From Dipodascopsis uninucleata var. uninucleata (taxonomy: Eukaryota > Ascomycota > Lipomycetes > Lipomycetales > Lipomycetaceae): a stretch of DNA of 64,000 nt. The stretch covers positions 62,001 through 126,000 of the forward strand of contig JAJLTO010000018.1 of NCBI GenBank assembly GCA_030568195.1, in the 5' to 3' direction. This document shows positions 34,804 through 46,401 of the stretch, in pieces. How positions within the stretch are numbered: the stretch's first letter is position 1; each line of letters starts with the position of its first letter. Both the position numbers and the translations under genes were made by a program. The notes beneath the pieces were generated by a model. It ran no database searches, was not told the DNA's origin, and saw nothing but the letters and a program-made list of their open reading frames with translations.

Positions 34804-36548
34804 TTAGTCGCTGCTACTACCACCAGTGGCACTTTCCAAGTGAGCAGCATTTGGCATTTGCGCTGCTTTGCTATCCTGAATGTCATGCATAGACTTCATT
34901 CCGATACCAGCCTCCAAATTCTGCTCAAGCTCAACAATATCAATATGGTGTCTGGGCAAGTTCTTGGCAATCTTGACCACATCCCACGGAGTCTTTCCAT
35001 TGCTGAGAGCAAAAATTTGGTCAATCTCCTCAAGGGAGCGGCCCTTAGTTTCTGGGTAGAAGAGAAACACACTTGGGACGACAATAACTGCCGAAATGGC
35101 TGCGAAGATGAGATATGCGTATGAACCGATGTTGCTGATAGCTACGGGAGTAACCATGACTACCATAAAGTTGAACACCCAGTTGCCGGCAGTAGCAAGA
35201 CCAGTGGCTTGTGCTCGAACCTCAGTAGAAGAAATCTCAGCAGGATAAACCCATGGTGGATTAGACCAACCAATGGCAAAACAAGTATCGTATAAAAAGA
35301 TCATAACAACTGATGCAACACCTGCCTTGGTGTTACCAGTCATGGCTTCATGAACAGTACCAGTCAAACAGCCTAAGAAAATCGCGAGACCAACTGCACC
35401 CCAAAGCATGAGGTCTCGTCTACCAACCTTCTCAATGATAAAGTAGGGAACACAAGCAGCAGCGAAGTACTCAGTTTGCGAAACTGCAGCAATGATCTTA
35501 GAGTTCAATTCGGAAAGTCCGACAGAGACCTGATATACATAAGCGGCATAATAAGAGATAATGTTAATACCACCTAGCTGCTGAAGAATCAAAATTGCAA
35601 CAGCCAAGCAAGTTCTGTGAAAGTGCTTCTTCTCTGATTTCATGTCAAACATCTTACTGAAACTAGAGGATTTTTCTATGGAAATAGCCTGTTTAATCTC
35701 AAGTAATTGTTCTGCAATATATGGGTGATCAGGATCTATATCATTCAGAGCACAGAAAACTTCGATAGCTTCCTCTTCGTCGTTATGATAAACTAGCCAA
35801 CGAGGAGACTCTGGTAGAGGAAGTACTCCAAATAAGATCACTATGGCGAAAACACATTGAAACGCAACAGGGAATCGCCAGTTAGCCTGGTTATCTTTCA
35901 AAAAATAAAATCCAAGGTCAACCCTATATGAATAACAAACAGATTAGCATTCTCCAAATTCTTTCGACTTAGTGTTCTGTAACCGAACCCGCTCTTAATA
36001 ACAAATATTTTAATATCTTACCAGTTCGAAAAAGCAATGCCACCAGTCACAAGTGCACCAGATATCATAACAAGGGGACCACGGTGTTCAGGTTTCGCGC
36101 ACTCTGACTGCCACATTGGCACAGTAGCTGTAATAAATCCTGTTCCACAGCCAGTTACAACTCGAGCAACAGCCATTTGTGCCAAGGAAAACGCAGAAGC
36201 CTGTAATGCCGCACCGACCATAATAATGATTGAGCCAGCAAAAATAATTTTTCGTCGACCAAATTTATCTCCGACGAAAGTACAAGTGAGAGCACCCATC
36301 ATACAGCCTATTTCGTAAACTCCAATAACTGCACCCTGCACAGTGGAATTGTGGGATTTCTCTTCAGCAGTGAGAAAATCACTCGAGCTGTCCATTTCAG
36401 GGAAGGTTTTGACGAAAGTGTCGAGAGTCAACAAGCCTCCCATGACACCCTGATCGTAGCCGAAGAGCCAAAAGCCCATGCCAGCAATGAACGCAATAGC
36501 TCTGTTTAGAGTCTTCCCTCTGAGACCGTGGTATTTTCCTCGTGCCAT
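34804..36548 (-). CDS. MFS sugar porter
   Basis: Two exons (36022..36548, 34804..35923) encode about 548 residues with twelve expected membrane helices. Signatures: FWLFGYDQGVMGGLL in helix 1, GDKFGRRK, WQSECAKPEHRG, PESPRWLVYHNDEEEA, QQLGGINIISYYAAYVYQ in helix 7, EKVGRRDL, WVYPAEISSTEVRAQ and PETKGRSLEEIDQIF. The 98-nt intron (GTAAGA donor, ATATAG acceptor) joins FSNWVDLGFYF. The cytosolic tail is acidic with Ser-rich end. The substrate is unknown. It closes the 22.8-36.5 kb sugar-metabolism neighbourhood. Confidence 0.9.
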
Positions 36549-38959
36549 CTTGATTACGGTTGCCCTGAAATTTTAACGCTGTTGGCGTATCAGTACCTTG
36601 AAACGACTGAGTGAAGTAAGTTATACCGTGACGCTTATACTAACTAGAAGCAATTCACGCAGCTATTGCCTGAGAATATATTCAGTGTAGCTAGCACGTT
36701 GTAATATTTTAATACTAAAGCACGAAATATGGCTACGCACACGTCTGCTTGTTCCGCGTACTAGGGTCTCTTTAGTAGGATATATATGATTTAATATATC
36801 TGTAAACTTTTGTATATTGAACGATCACTTCAGCTTATATATATAATATATTTCTGACGCAGAGATCGGTCGATAATGTGATCGCGAAGGTAAGAATCTA
36901 GCGAAATTCTCAATTATTGAAACGAGATTGAGAAATATTGATTTCGAAGGCAACTACCGTCAAATTTATAGCGAACATTCGACAGGCACATTTGCATGTT
37001 AATCGCCAAGATAATCTAAAGGGAATAGACGCACCCATACAAAGAGTTTATTCGCTCTTCGCTATACTTATGCACACATGCCGAGTTTACCCCATTCTAA
37101 AGTTGCTATAAAGCATCGATAAAATGCGGGGTTTCAACTATGAGATAACTACAGATGGACAAATACAAAAAGCAATATCCGTGGCGAAATTATGATTTCA
37201 ACATCTCCAGTAAAGTTTGCGCTACTGTCTGCCTTACATTTGAAACTACTAGGTATCGATTCATTTCCTACACTACTGCACTGATATTAAAACTGTAATC
37301 GCATTTTGCTGGGGTAATTCCCTAACACTGAGCAGCTAATTTGTCCTTCTATGATCTAATGTATCTCCTGCAAGCTGGCCCAAAGGAAGGTATTGCGCAT
37401 CCGCACGCAATACGTATATCCTGGTTTGGGAGGTTGCCAGTATCTACTGCAATGGAGCCTGTAGCAATGCTGGCTGTCACTTCTGCAGGCGCTTCAATCT
37501 GCCATTGCAATCGAGAAAACCAAGCTGTCATTTCGGGCCACGGAAAGACCGAGAAGAAATGACAAATGAACTAAACGATAAATAAAATAAAATAAAGCAC
37601 ATTGGTATGAAACTAACCATTTGCTGTTACCGTGCCTGGCTCGGCGGTCCACTTGCTACACGAAGAGTAATAGGCGCTGAAACCTTCGTCTTCTTAGAAC
37701 GCAGACAAGCACTCTGTATTCAGGAATACCGTACCAGAGTACATATTGGTCTGCGTATATTGTCCACACTGTCCCATCTCCATAGTATCTGCTCTTAGTT
37801 CGCCGCCGGCTTTACTAGTCTAGAAAACCGTACAACTTTGTTTAGTCATTTGGTTCCTTTTTTTCCTGCCCTGCCCTGCCCTATGCAAATCCAATTTGTA
37901 CTCAGTACTCCGCCACAAGATATTCGAAGACTACATCATTTCCTACGACTGCTATATTTCGTCAGAGTCGAGTCCACACACTACCCCCATGCTTTGATCA
38001 CACTGCGTCTAGATATTGCATGATATCGACTCGCAGCTGTCCTAGCAAGCAGCTGCTACTTCCCCCGCCCCGGCTCCCCTCGGAGCATCTGGTTCTGAGA
38101 CCCTGTTTCTGACAGTTTCTCCTACATTAGGTCATACTTTTCGTGGGACTACTAGCCTCGAGAAAAATCTCGCTAGCATATCTTTATACTTCCGTGCTGC
38201 GTCATAGCTTGTACCTTTTTAGTCTACTTCGTTCTCTTACATTCGCTAGCTGATGTCTTCTTGTTTGAGCATCGATAGGCTTTAAAGTTTCCTGTCCACC
38301 GACATTACCTGATATCGACCTTCCTCTTGTAGGCAGCTTTCGAACACCATCTGTGGGGTAGTTGACCTAATTACTTTCGTTTATCGTCTAAACCCTATCA
38401 CGTGAACAAGAGCCAGGAGGGTAAATGAGAATGAGGCTGACTGGAGGACACGAGGCCCTCAGAACGGGTAAAGCGAGTAAAGGTGGATGGGAAAACAAAA
38501 ATTTGCCAATGGCAGAAGAAAGTGGATTGAGCGGATCTGCAAGTACACGAGTAGAAAATTTACCGGCAGCAGCGTTTTTTTTTTGGCTCGAAGTAGGTCG
38601 AAGCGACATTTTACTAAAAGTAGAGATTATAAGCTCATGTAAGCTGTTGGATTGAGCGTTGAAAGGTATTATATGATTTTAGTTTCTTTTACGTGGTTGC
38701 TGGATAACTGGACGCGGTAGAACTGGAATAGCATTTCTCTCGGTTGTATGAGGTTGACCGGTTTTATCAAATAGTTTTAAGTGGTTGGCATAGATGTCGT
38801 ATTGAAATTATAGTGGTCGACAAGAGACAAGTATCTGGGACATTTTAGACGCATAGCAAAGGTTCTCGGTAAGAGCAAATAGCCAGATTTTCGAAGCATT
38901 ATCACTGAGGGGAAGGTACAACAGAAACTGCCTCTGTTCGGATTATAGGCGACCGCGAT
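36549..38959. other. 2.4 kb intergenic region between accessory and core segments
   Basis: Separates the divergent MFS porter and RCY1. No gene is supported. A TA-rich stretch lies near 36835-36853 and a short CCTGC tandem (three units) at 37865-37882. The RCY1-proximal half is pyrimidine-rich on the plus strand, as expected of a leader or promoter. Confidence 0.45.
37865..37882. repeat. short CCTGC tandem repeat
   Basis: Three consecutive five-base units read directly, in non-coding DNA. Minor feature. Confidence 0.7.
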
Positions 38960-41900
38960 ATGGCAGCAACAGCGTTGTCGTCACCGTCGCCCTCGTCCTC
39001 GATATCGTCAAGAGCACCGCTGGGCTCTAGAGGGAGACTTCGCAAGTTCTCAAGCTTATCGATCCTACCGATATTGCCTGTATCAAAGGATAAAGAGCGA
39101 CTCATACTCTCGCCGCTACTCTACGCGACCATTCTTGGATACCTGCCGATTGGCGATTTCATTCACTGTGCGCGAGTCTGCAGAGCATTCCGGCAAATTG
39201 TTTACGATGATGCGCATTGGATGTATTTGCTTCGGCAAATGGATGTGTGGGACGATGAGATCGCGGACTCGTTCATAAAATCAGCTAATCGCCGCAATGC
39301 TGGCAGAGAAGCGATTCAACGAGGTCTAACTGGAAGTAAGTTTGATTTACAGAAGCTGATTTGTTAGAAATTCTTTATTAAGGCTACTGAAGAGCAATTA
39401 TTGACTTGGTGCTTATAGAATCAATCACTGCTTTCAATGTTCTCTCAACGGTGCATTCTGTCCCAGGTTACGCGCGACATGAGTTTTCCCGCGTTTATGC
39501 ATATCTAGCCCCAATATATTTCAAAATAACCAAGCCTGGAGAAAACCGAGACTCGAGAGTCATCCACTCGTTCAGGGCCCCTGAGCAGCAAGCCTTAGTT
39601 CTCCGTGCCTTGCTACAGTTTTCTAATGCACCAATTGACGACCATTACGAGGAGCGCAGACAGCGACTGCTTGGCATTGTCGAGATCTTCGAGAACGCTG
39701 CGTTACGCGAATTTGAGGCTGCATTGGAGGAAAAATCATTCAGTAGCGATGCGCGTCGATATGCGACCGTATTGACCATGCTAAATGGCGGTAACACGGC
39801 TATGCAAGCATTTGTTCAGTATTCTCTTGTTCGATTTGGTTTGCAGCAATTAAATGGAAAGCCGAGTATCCAACCGGAGAATCTCAACACACTGAAGCAA
39901 ATCGTAGATCCGTTTAAATCAATTTTGGATATGGTTTCCAATGGCTTAGAAGAGCATGAGCAAATCATAAGAACAGTCTTTGCCGCAGACAAAGAGGTTG
40001 CTAAGAGCACTCTATTGATTGTCACTGAGCGTATAATTGAAGATGTACTTGGGGAATACGTCTCGCAAGTTATACAAACTTGTCATGATAAATGTTCATT
40101 GGAAATCTATCTGCAAGTAGTATCAAGACTTTACAGCGAGTTGCTGGAATTTGCATACAATATTCTTGGTCCAGAGGAGTCTGATCCTCCTCAAGATGAC
40201 ACTGATCAGGATAGCGTAACTGATAACGATAAAGATGTCTTGAGCACTAGCCGTACATCTGACTCCAAGAGAAATGATCTGCTAGTGGACATACGCGAAT
40301 TTCATCTCTATGTCACAATTGTTATAGATCGTATCTATGAGCAACACGTCGATGTCTACTTTCAGGAAGAATTAGAAGAATTTAAGCGAAAGTGCCAGAC
40401 AGAAGTTGACCAATTTGACCGTAATGTTACTAAACAACAAGAGCGGGCCGAGTCGATTGTCCGAAACAAATTTCGCGAAAGTCAGTCGCAGTTTCCGGAC
40501 AGTATTGACCGGTTTGATTTCTTGAACGCATTCAAGAAGGTACTCTTTCTTCCTGTTGTAGCTATTAGCAACTCAACGCCCGGATCTAAATTTAGTATAA
40601 CGGCTGGCGGGTCGATGTCGTCCAGAGCATCTTCTAGCTTTCGCGACGAGATCTCTGACAAGCAGTTACAGCAGCAATCTCAGCAACAGCATACTTCCTG
40701 GATATGGAGTAAAGAGCCCCAGCCAACCTACGAATTAGCTGCCAGCGCTGCTGTGTTAAATTCTCGTCTAGCCTCTATCGGCATGTTGTTTTCGCTGGAA
40801 CTAGCTTTGAACTTGATCAAGTTTGCACGTGAGAGTATTGAGAGAATATCTGTGTTTGCCCAGTTTGGCAACTCCACCGGAGAAGAAGCGAAGGAGCAAT
40901 GTCAGCTCGTTTTCGTCGCCCTTTTAGAGTCTTTAGGTTTCCATCATATTCAGCATGGCTTTGATCGTGCATTAGTAAGTCTTACTGAATACCAGGCACC
41001 TCGTGCTGTTGATATTGAAGATGATGATGAACGCGCGGATGATGATGTGACGGGCAAATTGCTCACCGATTCTATTTCAGCCGGACCCAAGAATGCTTTG
41101 AATGCATCCGCATCGAAAGACACTTCAATTGTAAGTGATAGTGCTGAATTCGATATCACGCCTGGTAATGGTTCCGATCCTAGTGAGCCCGATAAGGCAT
41201 CGGGGACCACTTTCGCGTTTGATGCCTCGTCTATTCCAGACCCCGCATTTCTGAGAAATACCATGTCTAGATACAAGTCCCATGACTCCTCTTATAATGA
41301 CATCGGTCTATCCGGCGGAGGTTCTGAGAGATATGGAAATGGGTATGAGTATGGATACAATGGTATGGGCGAAAGTGTGAACAAGACTATGGAGAGTGGG
41401 AGACAGTGGCGGTCACCATCCGTGATTGGAAATACAACGGGCATGAGTTCTGAGGTATCTATGATATCGATAGGAAGCGATAGAAGCTCGAGTGCTGAGT
41501 CTACTGGAGCAAATGCCAATCTTGAGAAAGAAAAGGATATTAGTGTGATATCTACCAAGGATAGGGAGAAGCGCAATCGCACTGTGGATTCAGTGTCTTC
41601 GTCCGAGTCGGTTGAGCCTCTGATAACATTTTTAGAACTGGTTAATGTTGGTGATCTCATTACTCAGATGATAGATGCATTTTATGAAAAAGAGCTTGCA
41701 TCTCGAAATGTCCTGAAGACTGGTGATTTTTTGAGTCCTGCAGTGAAGCAGAAGAAGAAGTTCGAACAAATGCTTGATGATCGCGTTGCAAGCGGTTTAA
41801 ATCGCGGAATTGACGTACTGATCGACCAGGTAGATTATATCCTTGCGAAAGAGCAAAAGACAAACGAATTCAACATCAACAACTACACCGTTCACACGTC

Positions 41901-42528
41901 TGCAAACTCAGCCTTTACTGCAGGTGTAGGACGAGTTGCAGGTATCAATAGCATGACAAGTGGTAATGCGAATAGTAAAAAATCTAAAGATGCTTCCGGT
42001 AGATCTATTACTATGTATGTCACGAGTAACCATATCATCGATTCGCGATTGGGACCTACTAAAGCAGCTCTTAGAGTTGTCCAGACAGTTGGTACACATA
42101 CAAAGCTTCTAAATGGTAATACGGACAAGACTACATTAGATGTATTCTTACAAGAAGTTGGTCTTAGGCTGTATTCATCTATATCGAAGCATATCAAACG
42201 GCATAAAGTTGCTTTCGATGGCGGAGCGGTACTCCTCATATCAGACTTGAATTATTACTACCAATTCGTCGAGCGAACACTTCGTCAACGGACCGTACTA
42301 CCTTATTTTGCTGCTCTACGAGAAATTTCTCAGCTCTATTTGATCGACACCGAGAGTTCTAAAGAACTGGGACGACTAATTACCGTAGTGGTTCAGAAGT
42401 TTGCTGGCATAATAAATGCAGAGGACGTTCTAGAATTTGTGCAGTGCCGTGCTGACTGGATGTTGGTTAAGCGAGATGTGGAGAAAGCTATATACGGTCT
42501 GGGACTTACGGATTGTACGATATGCTAA
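38960..42528 (+). CDS. RCY1: recyclin-1: F-box, Sec10-like, CaaX protein
   Basis: Two exons (38960..39335, 39419..42528) encode about 1161 residues. A Ser-rich head is followed by an F-box at about residues 50-95 (LLYATILGYLPIGDFIHCARVCRAF). The exocyst Sec10-like helical region then runs to the end, from EFSRVYAYLAPIYF to YYYQFVERTLRQR and the C-terminal DWMLVKRDVEKAIYGLG. It is interrupted by acidic and Ser-rich low-complexity segments near residues 255-275 and 520-720. The last four residues, CTIC, form a CaaX prenylation box. This architecture is that of yeast Rcy1 and fission-yeast Pof6, which act with SCF components in endosome-to-plasma-membrane recycling and cytokinesis. The 83-nt intron (GTAAGT donor) joins LTGKSITAFNV. 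Confidence 0.9.
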
Positions 42529-44787
42529 TGGGTATGTGCATGTATGTGTATATACTGTACACTATGTGGTTGGTTTGTAAAACTCTTATTTTTGTCTTTT
42601 GTCTATACTGTCGATGTTAGCGATCCGTCGATATGTTTGGTTATGGTTTGCATTATCTGAACACATTTTTTATTCATAGTAGGTTGTATATGTCGAGTTG
42701 TTCTGTTTCCATACTTTTTGTTTTCCCTTTATCGTTTTCCCTTTATTGTTTTCACTGTTTTTTGTTAATATGAGGCATCTTTTTTTTTTGTTCCTGCTTC
42801 ATATGATATCAGCATTTTGAGAGTTGTATAAATTTTTTTCTTGGAAATGGAAAGGAATGGCAAGTATACTGGTTGTCTGTGTGTACATATCGTTTGGTTT
42901 TACTAGGAATGTCATTCCTACAGCAGTTGAAATATTTTTCTTAAATCTAACTTTTTTTTAATCTTATTATTTCAATGATTTTCACTATCCGAAGTTGCTT
43001 TATTGGTATCATCCGAGTATGATGCCATATCAGTCGCTCTACGCTGAAGAAAGCGAGTAGGTGGCTCTATAACTAAACCTTTTTATCTTTGACTATTAGC
43101 TTTACCTATATGATAGTAGCGAAGCTTGAAATTCGATAGAAAGTGCTTGCTAAATGGGGCACTAGCGCGTAAGCAATATTAGTATTGTCGACTATATTTC
43201 TTGAGGTTGTGATCTTTATAGTGTACACATCCTTGGTACCATAAAGGATGCTGATATCTGGTTTCAGACTCAGCAGGTTATATACTTTTATACTTTTAGT
43301 TGGCTATAGTGTTCGACATAGTATGTCTCGAGTGGTGAGTTTTACAGTTCACAACTTAGACCTTACGTATCATAGCTAAAAATGGTTCGTATATATGGTC
43401 ACGTTTGCTTTGTTCATCGTAAGCATATAGAGGGAGTGCTTTATGATGTGCCAATAACCGCGAGTGCTGCTAGGTGTAATAAAACTAATAGTCGGTCATC
43501 AGCGTCGAAACCGCAAGAATGAGCTAGCTTCATGCTATAATAATGGTCTAAGCACATGATGGCTTCGGCTTGCTTCGTCATACTGTTTATGAAAGGTAAT
43601 TTGCTAAGTCCGTAAATATGTACTATGCCATCTTAGTAGCCACATGAATGTGTGTACACATATACGACCAGATCTCGGTATCTTGATGCCTTTGGTACTG
43701 TATATCTTAATAAGGACAGTTTGCATGAATTGCTAGCTTTTCAATTAAAATCCACATGACTATTTAGGAACCACCGGAGCATGCTCTAAACCCATATACA
43801 TACAAAATTTTCACCCGATAGCACAAAAGATACACAAACAAAAACGTGGTGCAAAAGTATAACAGGCTTCTTCCACTATTTTGTATCTGAAAGGGGGGCC
43901 AATAACTAGTATAATTAATTTTTTTCATATCAAGAGCGCTCAGTATTAATCTTGCTATACACTTTAAGCTCCGTTCTTCGAAGTCGCCCCCCCCAGCTTT
44001 GCTCCCCTCCTTCTCACAGACCAATTACTCAGAAGTCTACCTAGCTTTCATCTTACGAGCCAGTATATGGTGCCCCCCCCCCCGGTACTAATAGGCTTAC
44101 ACTCGCATAGTGTAGAGAGCTTAATAACAGTGCTGCTCACTCGTAGCCTATATTACCTTCACCTCTTATGATGGCCAAGAAATTTGTCCACCGGAACTTT
44201 GCACTACTAACAGCAAAATTTCACCACGATGACATCAATTCTGCCTCAACATTAAGTGCTCCTCTGGCCGCATATTGGTCTCTGACTGATAATGTATCTG
44301 CGTCTAATGCGACTCAGTATAGTCCATATTAGCGCAAGAAATGTATGGTGCATGGCAAGTATCCGTCACAGCCGTTTGCGATTCTATTTCGCCAAATTGA
44401 CACCAGAGCAAGCTCTATTCTGAGACCTGATCTCCGCACATGTTAAACCTAAGTTCTTACTCTATATAGTACTACTGTAGCATGCGGGAAATTGGCGCGA
44501 AATTGACATTCGTCTCCTCGAACGTTTACAACTCGGTTCACCTGCTATTAATGCAATGACCCGTAATCATCTTAATTTAGGGAGGTGGAGATGAAAGACT
44601 GAAAGGCAAGGCATGCAATGTCGAAGTACATAAAAGAAAGAAATAACAAAAACAAAAAAACGAAATACTTTTACCCCCACGACTGTCGCCTCAACATGAC
44701 GTCTATGACAAAAGTAGGAAATTCGCAGCATCTATTTGATACGTAAATCCTTTGATATCGTCAAGCATTTAGAGCATTGTGAGCTGT
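42529..44787. other. 2.3 kb convergent intergenic region with C homopolymers
   Basis: Lies between the ends of RCY1 and RSA4. The first 450 bp are T-rich, fitting 3' processing signals. Two poly-C runs occur at about 43987-43994 and 44072-44083. A minus-strand frame at 43764..44024 (86 codons) spans one run and has no conserved feature. No gene is called. Confidence 0.45.
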
Positions 44788-46401
44788 CTAATGCTTCCAG
44801 AGCTTGATCGTCTTGTCCTTACCCCCACTGGCGACGGTAGAACCGTCACTACTCCACTCAACAGCATACACCTCGTCGCTATGGCCAGGCATATCGGCAT
44901 GTAATGTGCCCTTTCGAATATCCCAGACTTTCACAGTACAGTCTTTGGAGCAAGACGCTAGCAATCTCGAGTCAGCTGACCAAGAACACATATACACAGC
45001 GGCAACATGTCCTCTTAGCGTAGATAAAAATGAGCCGGTACTGCCATCCCAAATCTTAACACTATTGTCAAACGCGGCAGACGCAAGAAGACGGCCGTCT
45101 GCAGAAAATGCAACATGATTAATAGCCTTCTGGTGACCCACCATACGAGCAACCGGCTTGATATTAACATCTGAGCCATCGCTATTGACCTTTCCACTTG
45201 GAAATGGATTCCAGAGATACATAGTCATATCGTCACTAGCAGTGACAACACGCTCTACTAGTGCTCCGCCGGTAGTAGCCCCTTTCACAAAGCGTGCGTG
45301 AGCATCCTTCGCGAGATTCGCAAGATCAGCCTCAGTGCTCGGAATGGCCATCTTGGACGTCAGTGGCCTGCCGCGCGCAGTGGGATCAAATCCTCCGGTG
45401 CGCAGAAGATAGTCAGTCGAAAGAGCAATAAAATTAACCCAATGGGCATGCACATTCAGCGTCTTGAGAAGCACGGCTGCATCGCCCAGTGTGTTCCATA
45501 TCTTTACTGTTTTGTCTTGCGAAGCAGTGTAGAGTGCGCCCAGTCCGCCCCATCGGGCTGATGTCACGCTGGCAGTATGTCCGCTCAAAGTCTGAAGCAG
45601 TGCTCTCGTGCTGACATCCCAGATTTTGACTGTCGTATCCTTAGACGCACTTGCAAGTCGCAGACCGCGCGAGCGTCCGTGGATCATGTGCAAGGGCTCG
45701 AAGCTAAGAGCTGTGATCCATTTGCTGTGGCCGGTGAGTGGCCGGCCAAGCTGCTTTCCCGTCTTTGCATCCCACAATCGCACAGTACAGTCCATGCTAC
45801 CAGTGGCAATAACAGTGCCATCTGGGCTCCACGCAACGCTGAGAACCCACTTGTCATGGCCACGTAAGACCTTTATTGGAGTTCCAGTATCAGTATCCCA
45901 CAGCCTTGCAGTGCAATCTCCGCTGCCAGTTACAAGTCTGCTACCGCTCCAGGGAGAAAATGTAGAACACAATATCGTCCCGCCATGACCTGGCATCGTG
46001 GCACTGCATCGTGAGACTGCCTTGACTCTGAAAATCGCCTGGGGCACGTATTCGATTACGAGAACGTCTTCAGTCGATCGAATTTTTGGCTTGATAATAT
46101 CAGTGTATATGTCCGAGTTGATCGCGACAGCATCTTTTTGATCTGATCCAGCTGCCAAGGAGAATGCATATGGCAGAGCTTCATCAGTCTGGCCGAGCAG
46201 GCCATTTATAAGAAGCTCCAGCTGCTTGACTGTGCTGCCGCCAGGGATTCTGTGCATGCCGCCGGTAACAGTACCGGTATCTGCAGCTCTAAACGAGACT
46301 TGCACGAAAGGCAGGTCAGATGGAACAATATTGACATCTTCTTTAGCTTGCTGTGCATCGCGCTTTGCACGTTTCGAAGGAGGAGGCAGAACCGTTGCCA
46401 T
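44788..46401 (-). CDS. RSA4: Notchless/Rsa4 60S ribosome-assembly WD40 protein
   Basis: An intronless frame of 537 residues. The N-terminal ubiquitin-like NLE domain (about residues 30-100: VQVSFRAADTGTVTGG, TVKQLELLINGLL) is followed by eight WD40 repeats forming a propeller, with clear GH...WD units (GTILCSTFSPWSGSRLVTGSGD, then ending DKTIKLWKH). In other fungi the NLE/UBL domain binds the MIDAS domain of the AAA-ATPase Rea1 to strip factors from pre-60S particles in the nucleolus and nucleoplasm. Length and domain order match S. cerevisiae Rsa4 (about 515 residues). Essential housekeeping gene by family. Confidence 0.95.
   Translation of the reverse strand: MATVLPPPSKRAKRDAQQAKEDVNIVPSDLPFVQVSFRAADTGTVTGGMHRIPGGSTVKQLELLINGLLGQTDEALPYAFSLAAGSDQKDAVAINSDIYTDIIKPKIRSTEDVLVIEYVPQAIFRVKAVSRCSATMPGHGGTILCSTFSPWSGSRLVTGSGDCTARLWDTDTGTPIKVLRGHDKWVLSVAWSPDGTVIATGSMDCTVRLWDAKTGKQLGRPLTGHSKWITALSFEPLHMIHGRSRGLRLASASKDTTVKIWDVSTRALLQTLSGHTASVTSARWGGLGALYTASQDKTVKIWNTLGDAAVLLKTLNVHAHWVNFIALSTDYLLRTGGFDPTARGRPLTSKMAIPSTEADLANLAKDAHARFVKGATTGGALVERVVTASDDMTMYLWNPFPSGKVNSDGSDVNIKPVARMVGHQKAINHVAFSADGRLLASAAFDNSVKIWDGSTGSFLSTLRGHVAAVYMCSWSADSRLLASCSKDCTVKVWDIRKGTLHADMPGHSDEVYAVEWSSDGSTVASGGKDKTIKLWKH

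Noticed and set aside
43764-44024. 86-codon minus-strand frame spanning a poly-C run
   Set aside because: Its continuity depends on a homopolymer and it has no recognisable feature.
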